A stretch of 64,000 nucleotides of DNA from Semisulcospira habei. Taxonomy: Eukaryota > Mollusca > Gastropoda > Semisulcospiridae. A model generated the notes under the pieces. The model was not told where the DNA came from. It saw only the letters and a list, made by a program, of their open reading frames with translations, and did not search any database. Below, in pieces: positions 8,834 to 19,844 of this stretch. Position 1 is the first letter of the stretch, and every line of letters begins with the position of its first letter. A program made the translations under genes and the position numbers. Where the stretch lies: positions 74,134,727 to 74,198,726 of the forward strand of contig BTPG01000006.1 in the NCBI GenBank assembly GCA_036245525.1. Direction: 5' to 3'.

Positions 8834-10498
8834 ACTTACTTACTTACGCCTGTCACCCCTACCCGGGTATAGGCCGTCGACGAGAGACCTCCAGCAACTC
8901 CTGTCCTGTGCTTCTCCTTCGATTCTACTCCAGGTGGTTCCCAGTCTCTTGATGTCTGCTTGGAGGTCTCGACGCCAGGAGTTTCTCGGCCTACCTCTTT
9001 TCCTCTTTCCCTGGGGGTTCCATGACAATGCCTGCCTAGTGATACTGGAAGCTGGCTTTCTCAGACTGTGACCGATCCATCCCCATCTTCTTCGCCCAAT
9101 TTCATTCTCTGCTGTTATGTGCTCTGTTCTCTCCCAGAGTCTGACGTTGCTGATCTTCTCTGGCCAGTGGATTTTCAAAATTCTTCTAAGGCAACTGTTC
9201 ATGAAGGTCTGTACTCTGTTGACTGTGGTTTTTGTCAATCTCCATGTCTCTGCTCCATATAGGAGAACTGCTTTTACATTGGAGTTGAAAATCCGGACTT
9301 TGGTGTGTTGTGACAGCTCTCTGGAACTCCACACTTTTTTCAACTGGAGAAAGGCTGCTCTGGCTTTACCGATTCGTGCTCTGACATCTGCATCAGTGCC
9401 GCCTTTTTTGTCTATGATGCTCCCGAGATAGGTGAAGGACTCCACCTCCTCCAACGGGGTGCCAGCAAGCAAGACTGGTTCTTCCCTGGTTGCGTTCAGC
9501 CTCATTGTCTTTGTTTTCTGTTTGTGAATGGTGAGGCCCACTTGGGACGAGATGTCAGCAAGCCTCGTGGTCTTGTCCTGCATTTGTTGATGAGTGTGGG
9601 ACAGTAAAGCCAAGTCGTCTGCAAAATCGAGGTCGTCAAGCTGTGTCCACAGTGTCCACTGTATTCCACTTCGTCTGTGCTCTGTGGTCATCTTCATGAC
9701 CCAGTCTATGGCCAGTAGGAAGAGGAACGGAGACAGCAGACACCCCTGCCTGACACCAGTTCTGACCTGGAGCTCTCTGGTGAACTGCCCTTCGTGGATC
9801 ACGCGACATGTCATGCCATCATAGCTGCTCTTGATCAGGCGGACGAGCTTTGTGGGTACACCGTAGTGTCGTAGGAGTTTCCACAGAGTCTCTCGGTCCA
9901 CGCTGTCAAATGCTTTCTCATAATCCACAAAGTTGACGTACAGCGGGGAGCTCCACTCCAGAGACTGTTCCACGATGATGCGGAGAGTGGCGATCTGGTC
10001 TGTACATGATCGGTTCTTCCTGAATCCTGCTTGCTGGTCTCTCAGCTGGGGGTCAACGGAGCTCTTCATTCTCTCTAGGATGATCCTGTTGAAGACCTTT
10101 CCTGGTACTGACAGCAAGGTGATTCCTCTGTAGTTGGAACACTTGCTGAGGTCGCCTTTCTTGGGAAGCTTGATTAGGTACCCCTCCTTCCAGTCAGCTG
10201 GCATCACCTCCTCTTCCCAGATCTTTCCTAACAGTGGGTACAGCATCTCAACTGTTGTCTCTAGGTCTGCTTTCAGAGACTCCGCTGGGATGCCATCTGG
10301 CCCTGCTGCTTTGCCATTCTTCAAAAATGCCACTGCTTTTCTGATCTCTTCCCGGCTGGGTCTGTCACAGCTGATGGGTAGGTCGGTCTCTGCCGGCTGG
10401 ATGTCTGGGGGGTCGGGTGGGCTAGGTCTGTTCAGTAACTCTTCAAAATACTCGGCCCATCTGTCGAGTTGGTCTGCTCTGTCTGCAATAGGCTTGCC
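8834..10498 (-). mobile_element. RTE-like LINE copy 1, 5'-truncated, with 12-bp TSD
   Basis: The 3' end on the minus strand is a short tail of TAAG units. The flanks gtaatgtgtttt at 8822-8833 and 10499-10510 are a perfect 12-bp target-site duplication inside the D2 right terminus. The 5' truncation falls within the RT-coding region, the usual result of target-primed reverse transcription. Confidence 0.93.
8840..10498 (-). CDS. RTE-like LINE reverse transcriptase (5' partial)
   Basis: About 550 residues of LINE protein read without a stop. It starts mid-linker at GKPIADRADQLDRWAEYFEE, because the endonuclease has been lost. RT blocks follow: KNGKAAGPDGIPAE, LPKKGDLSKCSNYRGITLLS, FRKNRSCTDQIATLR, VDYEKAFDSVDR (catalytic Asp), GVRQGCLLSPFLFLLAIDW and LDFADDLALL (catalytic FADD). 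The C-terminus carries AVLLYGAETWRLTK and GKRKRGRPRNSWRRDL. The order and the lack of RNase H fit the RTE superfamily. The open frame runs about 30 codons further right into DIRS terminal DNA, which is not part of the protein. It is the best-preserved RTE RT in the window but cannot retrotranspose alone. Confidence 0.88.
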   Translation of the reverse strand, partial: GKPIADRADQLDRWAEYFEELLNRPSPPDPPDIQPAETDLPISCDRPSREEIRKAVAFLKNGKAAGPDGIPAESLKADLETTVEMLYPLLGKIWEEEVMPADWKEGYLIKLPKKGDLSKCSNYRGITLLSVPGKVFNRIILERMKSSVDPQLRDQQAGFRKNRSCTDQIATLRIIVEQSLEWSSPLYVNFVDYEKAFDSVDRETLWKLLRHYGVPTKLVRLIKSSYDGMTCRVIHEGQFTRELQVRTGVRQGCLLSPFLFLLAIDWVMKMTTEHRRSGIQWTLWTQLDDLDFADDLALLSHTHQQMQDKTTRLADISSQVGLTIHKQKTKTMRLNATREEPVLLAGTPLEEVESFTYLGSIIDKKGGTDADVRARIGKARAAFLQLKKVWSSRELSQHTKVRIFNSNVKAVLLYGAETWRLTKTTVNRVQTFMNSCLRRILKIHWPEKISNVRLWERTEHITAENEIGRRRWGWIGHSLRKPASSITRQALSWNPQGKRKRGRPRNSWRRDLQADIKRLGTTWSRIEGEAQDRSCWRSLVDGLYPGRGDRRK

Positions 10499-11438
10499 GT
10501 AATGTGTTTTGAGGAAACAAAAATTTTTACAGCAGCCTGAGTGTAACGCACGCAGACTTGCCCACAGTCGCACGGACAGACTCTCACGCAACAGACGCAT
10601 ATACCGCCACTGACTCAGACGGGCGCATTCATGCGGTAAAACTCAACACACGGGCTCCCTTTCTAAAGTGACTTTTATACAAGATAAATATACCAAAAAA
10701 CGCTCACACTATCAAGCTATATACATCACATACACATCACACTATCTTTGCCAGGCTAGGTTTTAGTTTCACACTGTCTCCAACCTGTTTGATGTTATTG
10801 CCTGGTTACGTTGGTCCTTCTCATGTCTAGGCGTGAAAGTCCTTCGTCGTACGCTTCTTCTTGCCGTCCTGTCTCTTTGGCATGGACGTCCTCGTTCTCG
10901 TACGGTAGCGCAGTTCTCGCTTTGACTCGGGCGTCTTGGTCCCGGTCAGACTCGCTCTCAGTGAAGAGCTGGAGGGATGACCTCACGTTAGGTCCCACCT
11001 GTGACTCGACGTCTCGGCATCCGTCGTTCCACTCTTTACAAGAACTCTGAATAGACAACAAAAGTCCCAACGTAACACTTGCTAAACACACCACATATTG
11101 GATAAATGAGAAACGTCACGTAACCTGGCTGATACAAATAACTCACACGTTCATTCACACACACACACGTGCTTCATAAACTGTCTATTTCCGTAACACC
11201 CCCATATCTCTGTCACTATCTTGAAACAGACTATAGCCTAACACTCTTGCTATACACTACTCTATACACTGGAAAAGACTATGCTTAACCATCACGTATC
11301 ACCTTCATAGCGACTTAAGCATACACACCTTACATTCCTTTAGTTATCTATCTCGGTAAACAACTGTATACCAAAAACACCAGTTACTTCACTGAATTCT
11401 AAACCAACATAGCTGAAACAAAACCGGTCAACACTATT

Positions 11439-12660
11439 TTACTTACTTACGCCTGTCACCCCTACCAGGTACAGGCCGTCGATGAGAGACCTCCAGCGAC
11501 TCCTGTCCTGTGCTTCTCCTTCAATTCTACTCCAGGTGGTTCCCAGTCTCTTGATGTCTGCTTGCAGGTCTCGACGCCAGGAGTTTCTCGGCCTACCTCT
11601 TTTCCTCTTTCCCTGGGGGTTCCATGACAATGCCTGCCTAGTGACTTTGGTGTGTTGTGACAGCTCTCTGGAACTCCACACTTTTTTCAACTGGAGAAAG
11701 GCTGCTCTGGCTTTACCGATTCGTGCTCTGACATCTGCATCAGTGCCGCCTTTTTTGTCTATGATGCTCCCGAGATAGGTGAAGGACTCCACCTCCTCCA
11801 ACGGGGTGCCAGCAAGCAAGACTGGTTCTTCCCTGGTTGCGTTCAGCCTCATTGTCTTTGTTTTCTGTTTGTGAATGGTGAGGCCCACTTGGGACGAGAT
11901 GTCAGCAAGCCTCGTGGTCTTGTCCTGCATTTGTTGATGAGTGTGGGACAGTAATGCCAAGTCGTCTGCAAAATCGAGGTCGTCAAGCTGTGTCCACAGT
12001 GTCCACTGTATTCCCCTTCGTCTGTGCTCTGTGGTCATCTTCATGACCCAGTCTATGGCCAGTAGGAAGAGGAACGGAGACAGCAGACACCCCTGCCTGA
12101 CACCAGTTCTGACCTGGAGCTCCCTGGTGAACTGCCCTTCGTGGATCACGCGACATGTCATGCCATCGTAGGTGCTCTTGATCAGGCGGACGAGCTTTGT
12201 GGGTACACCATAGTGTCGTAGGAGTTTCCACAGAGTCTCTCGGTCCACACTGTCAAATGCTTTCTCATAATCCACAAAGTTGACGTACAGCGGGGAGCTC
12301 CACTCCAGAGACTGTTCCACGATGATGCGGAGAGTGGCGATCTGGTCTGTACATGATCGGTTCTTCCTAAATCCTGCTTGCTGGTCTCTCAGCTGGGGGT
12401 CAACGGAGCTCTTCATTCTCTCCAGGATGATCCTGTTGAAGACCTTTCCTGGTACTGACAGCAAGGTGATTCCTCTGTAGTTGGAACACTTGCTGAGGTC
12501 GCCTTTCTTGGGAAGCTTGATTAGGTACCCCTCAGCTGGCATCACCTCCTCTTCCCAGATCTTTCCAAACAGTGGGTACAGCATCTCCACTGTTGTCTCT
12601 AGGTCTGCTTTCAGAGACTCCGCGGGATGCCATCTGGGCCTGCTGCTTTGCCGTTCTTCA
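11439..12660 (-). pseudogene. RTE-like RT domain (copy 2), broken
   Basis: It has the same RT blocks as copy 1, including VDYEKAFDSVDR, GVRQGCLLSPFLFLLAIDW and LDFADDLALL. The protein jumps from SSRELSQHTK to the C-terminal TRQALSWNPQGKRKRG because of the 236-bp deletion. A frame change near 12625 separates it from the upstream linker and endonuclease. Confidence 0.85.
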
Positions 12661-12701
12661 AAAATGCCACTGCTCTTCTGATCTCTTCCCGGCTGGGTCT
12701 G

Positions 12702-14180
12702 TCACAGCTGATGGGTAGGTCGGTCTCTGCCGGATGGATGTCTGGGGGGGTCGGGTGGGCTAGGTCTGTTCAGTAACTCTTCAAAATACTCGGCCCATCT
12801 GTCGAGTTGGTCTGCTCTGTCTGCAATAGGCTTGCCTTCTTTTTTTACTGGTCTTTCTGTATGGCCATACTTGCCTGACAATCTTCTGGTAATGTTGTAG
12901 AGCTGTTTCATGTTGCCGCTGCCTGCTGCCTTTTCTGCCAGGCTGTCTGTGTAGGCCCTCTTGTCTGCCCTGATACTCCTCTTCACCTCGCGGTTGGCTT
13001 CCCAGTATTCCCCCTGTGCCCTTACTTTGGCTGCTCTCGTGCGACTGTTGTTGACAACTGCTTTCTTCTGCTTCCTCACTTTTATCTTCTTCAAGGTCTG
13101 TACCAACAGCCAGTCCTTGTGATAGTGTTTCCTGAACCCTACAGTGTCTTTGCAGGTTGAGTTCAGCGCCTCTCTAACTGCCTTCCACTGCTGCTCTGTG
13201 GTGACGTCCTCCTCTTCATTTACTAGCTCCTGTAGCGCTTGTAACCGGTTGGACAGCACCAGTTTGAACTCTTCTCTAACTCCAGTTTCTCTCAGGAGGC
13301 CTACATTATAGCGCTGTCTTCTTGTTGTCTCTGTGCAGCTTTTCTTTAGCTTGAGCTTCATTCTTAAGGTAAGCAGTTGGTGGTCTGAGGCGACATCTGC
13401 TCCCCTCCTCACTCGAACATCTTGAAGGGATCTTCTAAATTTCTTGCTAATGCAGATATGGTCTATTTGGTTCTCTGTTGTATGGTCGGGTGAGACCCAA
13501 GTTGCTTTGTGTATTCTTCTGTGTGGGAAGATGCTGCCTCCAATGACAAGTCGGTTTAGAGCACAAAAGTCTACAAACCTCTCCCCGTTCTCACTCATCT
13601 CCGAGCCTAGTCCCTGTCTCCCCATCACCTCTTCGTATCCGGTGTTGTCCTCCCCTATTTTGGCATTAAAATCGCCCATGACGATGGTGATGTCTCACTC
13701 CGCACATTTGTCCAAGGCACTCTGGAGTCGGTCGTAGAACTCTTGTTTCTCTTCCTCGTCACTGTCATTAGTGGGCGCATAACACTGGATGACGTTCAGC
13801 TTGAGCTTTTTCTTGGTTCTTAAGGCTGCTGTGATAATTCTTGGCCCAAGAGGTTCCCAGCCCATCAGCGCTCTCTGTGCCACTGGTGACAGCATGAATG
13901 CTACACCTTCTGTATGGGGGGCATTCTCCTCTTCATGACCTGAATACAGAATCATCTCCCCACTTAACAGCCTTTTCTGGCCAGACTGCGTCCATCTGGC
14001 TTCACTGATACCTAGCAGGGAAAGGTTGTACTTTTGCATTTCCGCTGCTATCTGGGCGGCCTTGCCGCTCTGGTACATGGTCTTGACGTTCCATGTGCCC
14101 ATGGTTGTATCCCTGGATAGAGAGAGGCGGCTCGGTCCTGTGGCTTCCGAAGACTTCCGGCTTTCATCACAGGACGTCAT
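12702..14180 (-). pseudogene. RTE-like apurinic-type endonuclease and linker (copy 2)
   Basis: The N-terminal part (14180-13695) has TMGTWNVKTMYQSGKAAQ (catalytic Asn of the APE fold), LGISEARWTQSG (catalytic Glu) and VIQCYAPTND. A TGA break near 13694 is followed by MGDFNAKIGEDN, RLVIGGSIFPHR, WVSPDHTTENQIDHI and ASDHQLLTLRM (13679-13300), the rest of the endonuclease. The linker to RT follows down to 12702. APE endonucleases nick the target and prime reverse transcription. An inactivated copy. Confidence 0.88.
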
Positions 14181-14838
14181 AAGTCTTCTGGTAGAAGAAC
14201 CTTCCTCCTCCAGGAAAGGAATTACTGTTAGTCTTTTCGTCGGCGTTTTTGTAGCTATTTCCTTTTTTGCAGGGTGGGGAAGCTACCCCCACGCCCAACC
14301 CCCTTACTAGGAGGACCAGGGGTTTTCTGTCGGGGTCACCTTCCCTTAGACCATGTTGGTTCACGGCACCTTATTTCATTCGGTGCACCCCTCTCACGAG
14401 GGACCCCCTATCCACCACCCATGAGACGTGCCTCAACGCCATATGGTCCCAGCGCGAGGGGTCAACACTATACAAGCAAATTACTCTTAGCAACGCATAC
14501 TGTCTTTAACTAAGCAACTATCAATACTACATATATAGAAACATACCTGAAATCTAGGCTTCAGAGTCTTGGAATATGGGCTAGGTATCTCAAACACAAC
14601 CGTTCCATACGACAAGACAGCCCGTACTACCGATCTAGACCTCTGACAGACACAGCTTCCGCCTAGAACTCACTAAACAGAACTCACCAAAACTCCGTGC
14701 TAACCATGTCTTACAGATTCCACGTGGAGCCTAATGCCACCCGGACTATCGGCACAAACAAACCGTTAACAAAACCCGTACTGTACTAATCCTACGGTGT
14801 GAGCACTATGCTTGGGCATAGAGCTTCATCACACTGAG

Positions 14839-15735
14839 CTGCACCGATAGAACGATGTCTGCGCTGAGCGCATGTGCGTGTAGCCACTATTGCATAAAGC
14901 CTGAACACAAACCACGTTTACTATAGTCATGATCAGCTTTGACACTCGATATCCATTTGTAGTCTTACTCTGTAAATTGATGTGCGGTAGTCTAAGAAAT
15001 TATACTCGATTAACCCTTCAATAATCTACATATTCATATATTGCCAAGCTTTTTCCCTGCAGAATGAGATTCATTTTAGCAATGAAACGAATATTGCAAT
15101 TGTTGACCTATTAATGTGACCTCTCACCCAAACTTGAAAAGACAAATTAACACTGGACAGTGTACATGGGGTACAGTGTCCCAAACAGTATACTATAGTG
15201 ACCAGTTCAGCCATAGTATGGGTGTCAAAACTGTACAATTTGATCAAATATAAAATTAGGACCACTGTGTTATCTACGTCACTTTCAGAGCTGTATTGTA
15301 AATTGTTAGGGAAACATTCCCACTGAAAAAAGTGAAAAACACCATGCTGGTGGTACGTCAGATTTATCAACCTTCAAGAACGTGTTGCCATCTGATCTGA
15401 GAGCAGAAAAATAACAGACTACCACTAGTACTAGCTCATTTGAGACGTGCTGCATCCAGATATGCAACGGATAAAGTTTGCATTACATGCATACAGATAC
15501 AATTCAGCAAATGATGCAGGAATCACCATGACAAAATGTACTAGCAGCAACCAAAGGGTTAGCATTTAAGATGTGATACAAACGGATATGTGGAAAATGA
15601 AGTTAGCATACAAGCCATGGCACATTTTTGCAGCATGTCTCGAATGCCGACTTCATTTCCCATGTATCTGTAGGCAGCAAGTTGCAAAGTAGTCAACATG
15701 TTAAGATGAGGAAAACCTCAGATGCATTGTTTTAC
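14839..15735. other. EDEM2 intron 7 sequence, no gene seen
   Basis: AT-rich DNA between the solo LTR and exon 7. I found no ORF with recognisable content and no clear terminal repeats. Confidence 0.45.
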
Positions 15736-15860
15736 TTGTATTCCTGGCCAGTAAGCATCCAGCGATGTGAAGAGGGGAAGGGAAATGCCGCCTTTCTTCA
15801 TGTTGGCCCACATGTACCAGTCGTCTCTCTTCAAATACATCACGATATGTTTTTCATACT
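15736..15860 (-). CDS. EDEM2: EDEM2-like exon 7 (GH47 domain)
   Basis: The acceptor tgtttcag is followed by AG TAT GAA; the donor is ATACAA then gtaaaa; length 125 bp. The split codon from exon 6 (G) plus AG gives Glu, so the joined protein reads [17 protein letters not shown], then [15 protein letters not shown], then [10 protein letters not shown]. This matches EDEM2 EYNKAIRNYTRFDDWYLWVQMYKG..SLEAYWPGLQ. The exon ends on a whole codon and joins SMLGDLD in exon 8. No stop or indel. Confidence 0.92.
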
Positions 15861-15920
15861 CTGAAACAATTGTATTATATTTGAATTTGCAACATATCAT
15901 TCTACGCAGCTTTCCATTTC

Positions 15921-17564
15921 CAGTGGTGGATCCAGGGGGGCCCAGCTACCCCCCCTCCTCCCCCACGCCATCAACCCTGACCAAAAAAAAATTGTATGGT
16001 TATTTGTGGAAGTTGTGTTTTACAATTCGATTGTTCTTCTTTTCTTGTATGGTGTATTTTACAATTATCTCACAGGATCAGTGGGTGAGCATAGTGTGTT
16101 CATGGGCCTATAGTCAAATATCCTCACTTGGCACTCCTGACTTGCATCTGTCACAGTACTTCATGCAGACATAGAGTGCCAGGTGCCCCGCACTCACAAG
16201 GGCTCATGTAAATCAGTGCCTCTTGCTGTGCGATACAATCCCCACAGCATCCTCAGACTGAGGCAATAAGCCGCTGAAGACTGAGGCAATAAGCCGCTGA
16301 CTGCTGGCCAACCCCAGCGGTGGAAAAGTGTCCAATCATTGCTGAACTGGGTCCCAACTCAGTCCCTCAGCAAACCATAGAGTTTCATATGCCCCTTCAG
16401 TCACAGGGGCTCATGAAAAGCATTACCTCTTTCTGTGCCATACGAATGGTATTGCATCCTCATACATGGCAGTCATCTAGGTTTAAGTCTACGCCTGTGT
16501 ACACGCCAACTGTGGTCAGAAAGCGAGAAATCAACTGCACTGTGAGTGTCTCCCCTGGGTTGAGCAGCCGACTGGCCCGGGTATCACAGGTAATTGCTAA
16601 GCCCCTAATCCTGTCACACAACACTTTCTGAGCACAGTGGGTCTCCAGCCTCACACAGATTGCATAGCTTTGTCTTCCGTGGACATGCACAAGTGCCCAT
16701 TGGAGTAGCGATGTGGTCATTGATGCGTGTCACCAGAGGGGAGGTGTAAAATGTCTTGATTTTGATCAACCTTGAACTAACCCTTAAGTAATCGTCAGTC
16801 AGTGCAAGAGGTATACATCATGAGTGATAATGACTATTTCTGTGAGCCAATCTTGTGTTCCTCATATGGAGGAGGTTTGTGGGTTTATAGAGCAGAATCA
16901 CAATTTTCACAAATGGCTGTGTTGTTCCTCAGACGGAGGAGTACTTGGTAGTGTAGTGTTGTCAAACACAAGGTGATTGCTCCTGCAGAAACTCCAGGTA
17001 GAACATTCTTTTCAATAAGAAATTATCACCATATAAGAATCAGAAGTGCCAGATTAATCTTGCTTTTGTTAGGGTGGTTGGGTGGAGGCGGGGAGGAGGA
17101 CAAGTGCATGTAGATATGATCAGCCCTTCCTTGTAAACTGTTAAAAAAGTGCCAAAAGAGGTGCTGTGTCCCGAGATGAAAGAAGAAACGCTTTAACAAA
17201 TAAAAATTGTAACCTCTGCAAACTCAAAATTTGTCTCAGAAAACCCCAACAAAACACAAAAAAAGAAAGAAAGAAACACGTGTAGAGAGAACCGTTACAA
17301 CACTAAGGTACAATTTTAAAGAAAATCCCAAAAAGAAAAGCATCATAAAAAAATAATTTCAACACAGCTTATTTGTAATTGTTCTTTTTAAGCACGTTTC
17401 TTCTTTGTTATGAATTTATGCTCGCCTGATAGTCACTGTTTTGGTCTGGATTTTGGTTTGGAAAACAAGGGGGGAAGGGGGAGGGGGAAGGGGGAAGGGG
17501 GAGGGGGAGGGGGAACGGGCACCCCCCCCCCCCCACCATCGAGACACCCCTGGATCCGCCCCTG
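15921..17564. mobile_element. Possible hAT-like non-autonomous DNA transposon in EDEM2 intron 6
   Basis: The ends form an imperfect inverted repeat: cagtggtggatccagggg at 15921 and cccctggatccgcccctg ending at 17564. CAGxGGxGGATCCAG ends are common in hAT-type elements. C-rich and G-rich tracts lie just inside both ends (15937-15970 and 17467-17534). The interior has no transposase ORF. I found no convincing 8-bp TSD, so the limits and superfamily are tentative. Confidence 0.45.
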
Positions 17565-17685
17565 CCTTTCTGTAATTTCACCAGTTCACTGCAGACTCAA
17601 ATATGGCACATCAAAATATACCACTTCTACTATAAATACATCCCCTAATGAGTTCAGCCCTGAAACATTTAAGATATAGATCGAC

Positions 17686-17765
17686 CAAGATAGTTTAAAG
17701 GTGGTGCAAAAATAGCTTGGCACCAAGCTACTCTGGCACCACCCCTAAACTATCATGGTTGATCT
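17686..17765. repeat. Hairpin repeat related to the piggyBac-like MITE core
   Basis: Arms atagtttaaaggtggtgc and ggtggtgccagagtag-type sequence pair around a short loop. It resembles the cores at 18223-18325 and 19145-19350 (aagctattctggcac), without recognisable TTAA ends. Confidence 0.55.
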
Positions 17766-18222
17766 GTCTTCTCAACTGCAATGCAACCAGTGTCTTGAAA
17801 GGCCATAAATCCAAAAGCAGTAGCTCTTTGCCTGCGGATGTCGACTTCTGCCGCTTTGTGATTACGTCCCTTACAACAACATCAGCAGGAGATCTGTCCC
17901 GCCAAGATATGCTTGCAGTGCGTGTGCTTGGCTATTTTAAGCACCGAGTGTGCTGTTACAAGACGATACTTGGCATGCACACCATACCCAGAAATGAACT
18001 GTTAACAAAGTTACTTAGTGACAATACATGATGCAGAAAAGTTACTTAGCAGACAAAGAGTTAAAGAGGAGTTCATAGTCATGCAAGTAAAAACCATAAT
18101 TCAGTCAAACCTGTTTTGAGCAACAACCATTTTTGGAAGAAAAGTGATCTTAAGCCTTAACATCCTGAGGGTAAATATTTAAAATTTGCTGATCGTCCCA
18201 TGAAGGCTACATCACAAATCAG

Positions 18223-18325
18223 AAGACAGATCAACCATTTCAGTTCAAGGGTGGTGCCAGAATAGCTTGGCGCCTCAGGTGCCAAGCTATTCTGGCACTA
18301 CCCTTGAACTATCATCGTCAAATTT
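18223..18325. repeat. Hairpin repeat, MITE core
   Basis: Arms ttcaagggtggtgccagaat and attctggcactacccttgaa pair almost perfectly around agcttggcgcctcaggtgcc. It is the same family as the other TTAA-type MITEs; the outer ends are lost or diverged. Confidence 0.6.
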
Positions 18326-18467
18326 ATTTCAATAAAAAGTGTATCAGGATGAAATGGGTTACAGCCACCAAAATGATGGTCCTTAATGACAGGTGATCTC
18401 TCTTAAGGGTGGTCACTCAAAACTGTATGATCTAGCAGGGTATGCACCATCACATGAACAGACTAAC

Positions 18468-18609
18468 CTCTAAACATCTCCAGCAGCTCTGGAATGTTGA
18501 ACATGATAGCGCCTTTCACCAGGTACTCGAAGTAGGAATCCACTCCCCCTCCAATGCCTGAGTCCAGTGCTGTCCACTTCCCGGTTAACACGTCTATATG
18601 ATTACCAAC
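18468..18609 (-). CDS. EDEM2: EDEM2-like exon 6 (GH47 domain)
   Basis: The acceptor ctttttag is followed by GTT GGT AAT; the donor is AGA G then gttagtc; 142 bp. It encodes [20 protein letters not shown], then [17 protein letters not shown], then PELLEMFR. This is nearly identical to EDEM2 [35 protein letters not shown]. The Asp of DSYFEYL is one of the GH47 acidic active-site residues and is kept. It joins exon 5 at a codon boundary (..IGL, then VGNH). Confidence 0.95.
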
Positions 18610-18631
18610 CTAAAAAGTACAAAAGGATTTG

Positions 18632-19014
18632 TCATAATTTTTCTGATGTAGGATGAGTAACTGTTACAGAGGTTGTGATTGTTCCAGATCTGACAGCAGA
18701 AAAATGAAAAGACAGTTCATCAGTCATTATGTGTGACCCAAAAAATGAGATTATTTATGAGTTTCACAAATAAAACAGGAAGAAATAAACTAGACTTTAA
18801 GATCAGCATCATCTATCATCTATTTGTCATCATTTTTCTGATGTAGGATGAGTAACTGTAACAGAGGTTGTGATTGCTCCAGATCTGACAGCAGAAAAAT
18901 GAAAAGACAGTTCATCTATCATTATGTGACAAAAAAAAAAAGAGATTATTTATGAGTTTGACAAATAAAACAGGAAGAAATAAACTAGACTTTAAGATCA
19001 GCATCATCTATCAC
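18632..19014. repeat. 195-bp direct tandem duplication in EDEM2 intron 5
   Basis: Two adjacent copies (ttctgatgtaggatgagtaa at about 18641 and 18836) continue through ccagatctgacagcagaaaa and end in agcatcatctatca. Differences are few, so it is recent. Confidence 0.85.
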
Positions 19015-19144
19015 AAACATTTTGACTGTGTTAGGATGTGTAGATCAACTGATAAAGGCAAAAGAACATAAATAATTTACAATTTAGCAATCATTGTGTG
19101 TGTTCTTGATTATAAGTATAATTATCATTATCTGTTAGCATTAA

Positions 19145-19350
19145 CCCTTTCAGCACCATGGGCGCATTTGCCGAATTTTGGAAGTGTTACTTAACGTCTA
19201 TGTACCACTTGCAGGAGGTGGACTGACCATGATAATTCAAGGGTAGTGCCAGATTAGCTTGGCGCCTTCAGGCGCCAAGCTAATCTGGCACTGCCCTTGA
19301 ATTAACATGGTCAATCAATCTCCTGCTGTAGGGTGCTGGCGCTGAAAGGG
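19145..19350. mobile_element. piggyBac-like MITE with TTAA target duplication
   Basis: TTAA at 19141-19144 and 19351-19354 flank a 206-bp element with terminal inverted repeats ccctttcagcacc and ggtgctggcgctgaaaggg. The interior is a near-perfect hairpin (aagggtagtgccagattagc with gctaatctggcactgccctt). TTAA duplication with CCCTTT ends is the piggyBac signature. It lies 19 bp from the exon 5 splice donor. Confidence 0.85.
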
Positions 19351-19369
19351 TTAATCTGACTCTACATAC

Positions 19370-19581
19370 CAAACCAATGGGAGAACGAAGCTTCCACAGT
19401 GCCCTCATGGCACGCATGGCGACCTTTTCAAACACGGGATCCCCTGTCAGGCGACTCAAGGCGCCAAACTCTACGAGGAAGGTGCCCACACCAGCAGTGC
19501 AAGTGACAGCTGTTTCCCCTTCAGGTACACCATGTCGCAGGTTCACTGTTCCATAGGGCATGCCAGTCGGGGTGTCAAAAG
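19370..19581 (-). CDS. EDEM2: EDEM2-like exon 5 (GH47 domain)
   Basis: The acceptor ttttcag is followed by CT TTT GAC; the donor is GGTTTG then gtatgtag; 212 bp. With G from exon 4 it reads [20 protein letters not shown], then [20 protein letters not shown], then [13 protein letters not shown] and [11 protein letters not shown]. The AF(N/D)[12 protein letters not shown] and CTAGxGTFxVEF blocks are diagnostic of EDEM2 among the EDEM paralogues; EDEM1 and EDEM3 differ in both. No stop or indel. Confidence 0.95.
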
Positions 19582-19844
19582 CTGAAAACAGTAGAGCAGA
19601 ACCTGTTCTGAGCAACCACCCTTGAGAGATTACCTGTCATTAAAGACCATGATTTAGGTGGCTGTCTTTAATGATAAGTGACACTTTTACTCTTCAAACC
19701 TGAAGGATAAAAATGTCACCTGTCATAAGATGCTCTCTCAAGAGAAGTCATAAAGTTCAAGACTTTTCATAAGAGTGTACCTGTCTTTAAAGACCTCTTT
19801 TAAAAAAAAAAAAAAACAGGGTGTTTGTTCGAAACAGCAAAAAA

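Larger units (their letters stand above)
7065..10523 (-). mobile_element. DIRS-like retrotransposon D2, internally deleted and LINE-interrupted
   Basis: The left part (7065-8560) carries the recombinase-coding 3' third. The right terminus is 8611-8833 plus 10511-10523, ending catt-ggtaatgtgtttt then gaggaaacaaa. Gag, RT and RNase H are absent: recombinase sequence passes directly into terminal sequence near 8600. An RTE-like LINE (8834-10498) splits the right terminal repeat. A run of 35 G lies at 8375-8409. Confidence 0.75.
11438..14459 (-). mobile_element. RTE-like LINE copy 2, near full length, 12-bp TSD
   Basis: It is flanked by ggtcaacactat at 11426-11437 and 14460-14471. The 3' end has TAAG units; the 5' end reads ..ggtcccagcgcgagg, shared with the copy at 20034-20604. 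It is 3.0 kb long but lacks about 236 bp near the 3' end relative to copy 1 (breakpoint near 11645) and has a 9-bp deletion near 12534. An intact element would be about 3.3 kb, a normal RTE size. Confidence 0.93.
10542..14833 (+). mobile_element. Solo LTR 1 (about 1,258 bp without the LINE inside it)
   Basis: It begins TGTAACGCACG and ends TCATCACA, flanked by the 5-bp duplication ctgag (10537-10541 and 14834-14838). The same sequence in reverse orientation lies at 44056-45299 with its own ctggg duplication. TG..CA ends, a 5-bp TSD and no internal gag-pol identify a solo LTR left by recombination. The RTE LINE 11438-14459 is inserted in it. The superfamily (Gypsy, BEL or Copia) cannot be decided from the LTR. 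Confidence 0.9.

Noticed and set aside
10499..10600. N-terminal extension of the RTE reverse transcriptase frame beyond 10498
   Set aside because: It reads through DIRS terminal and LTR DNA outside the TSD, so it is a chance open frame.
10795..11094. 99-codon minus-strand ORF
   Set aside because: It lies wholly within the solo LTR, is not conserved as a frame in LTR 2, and has no recognisable domain.
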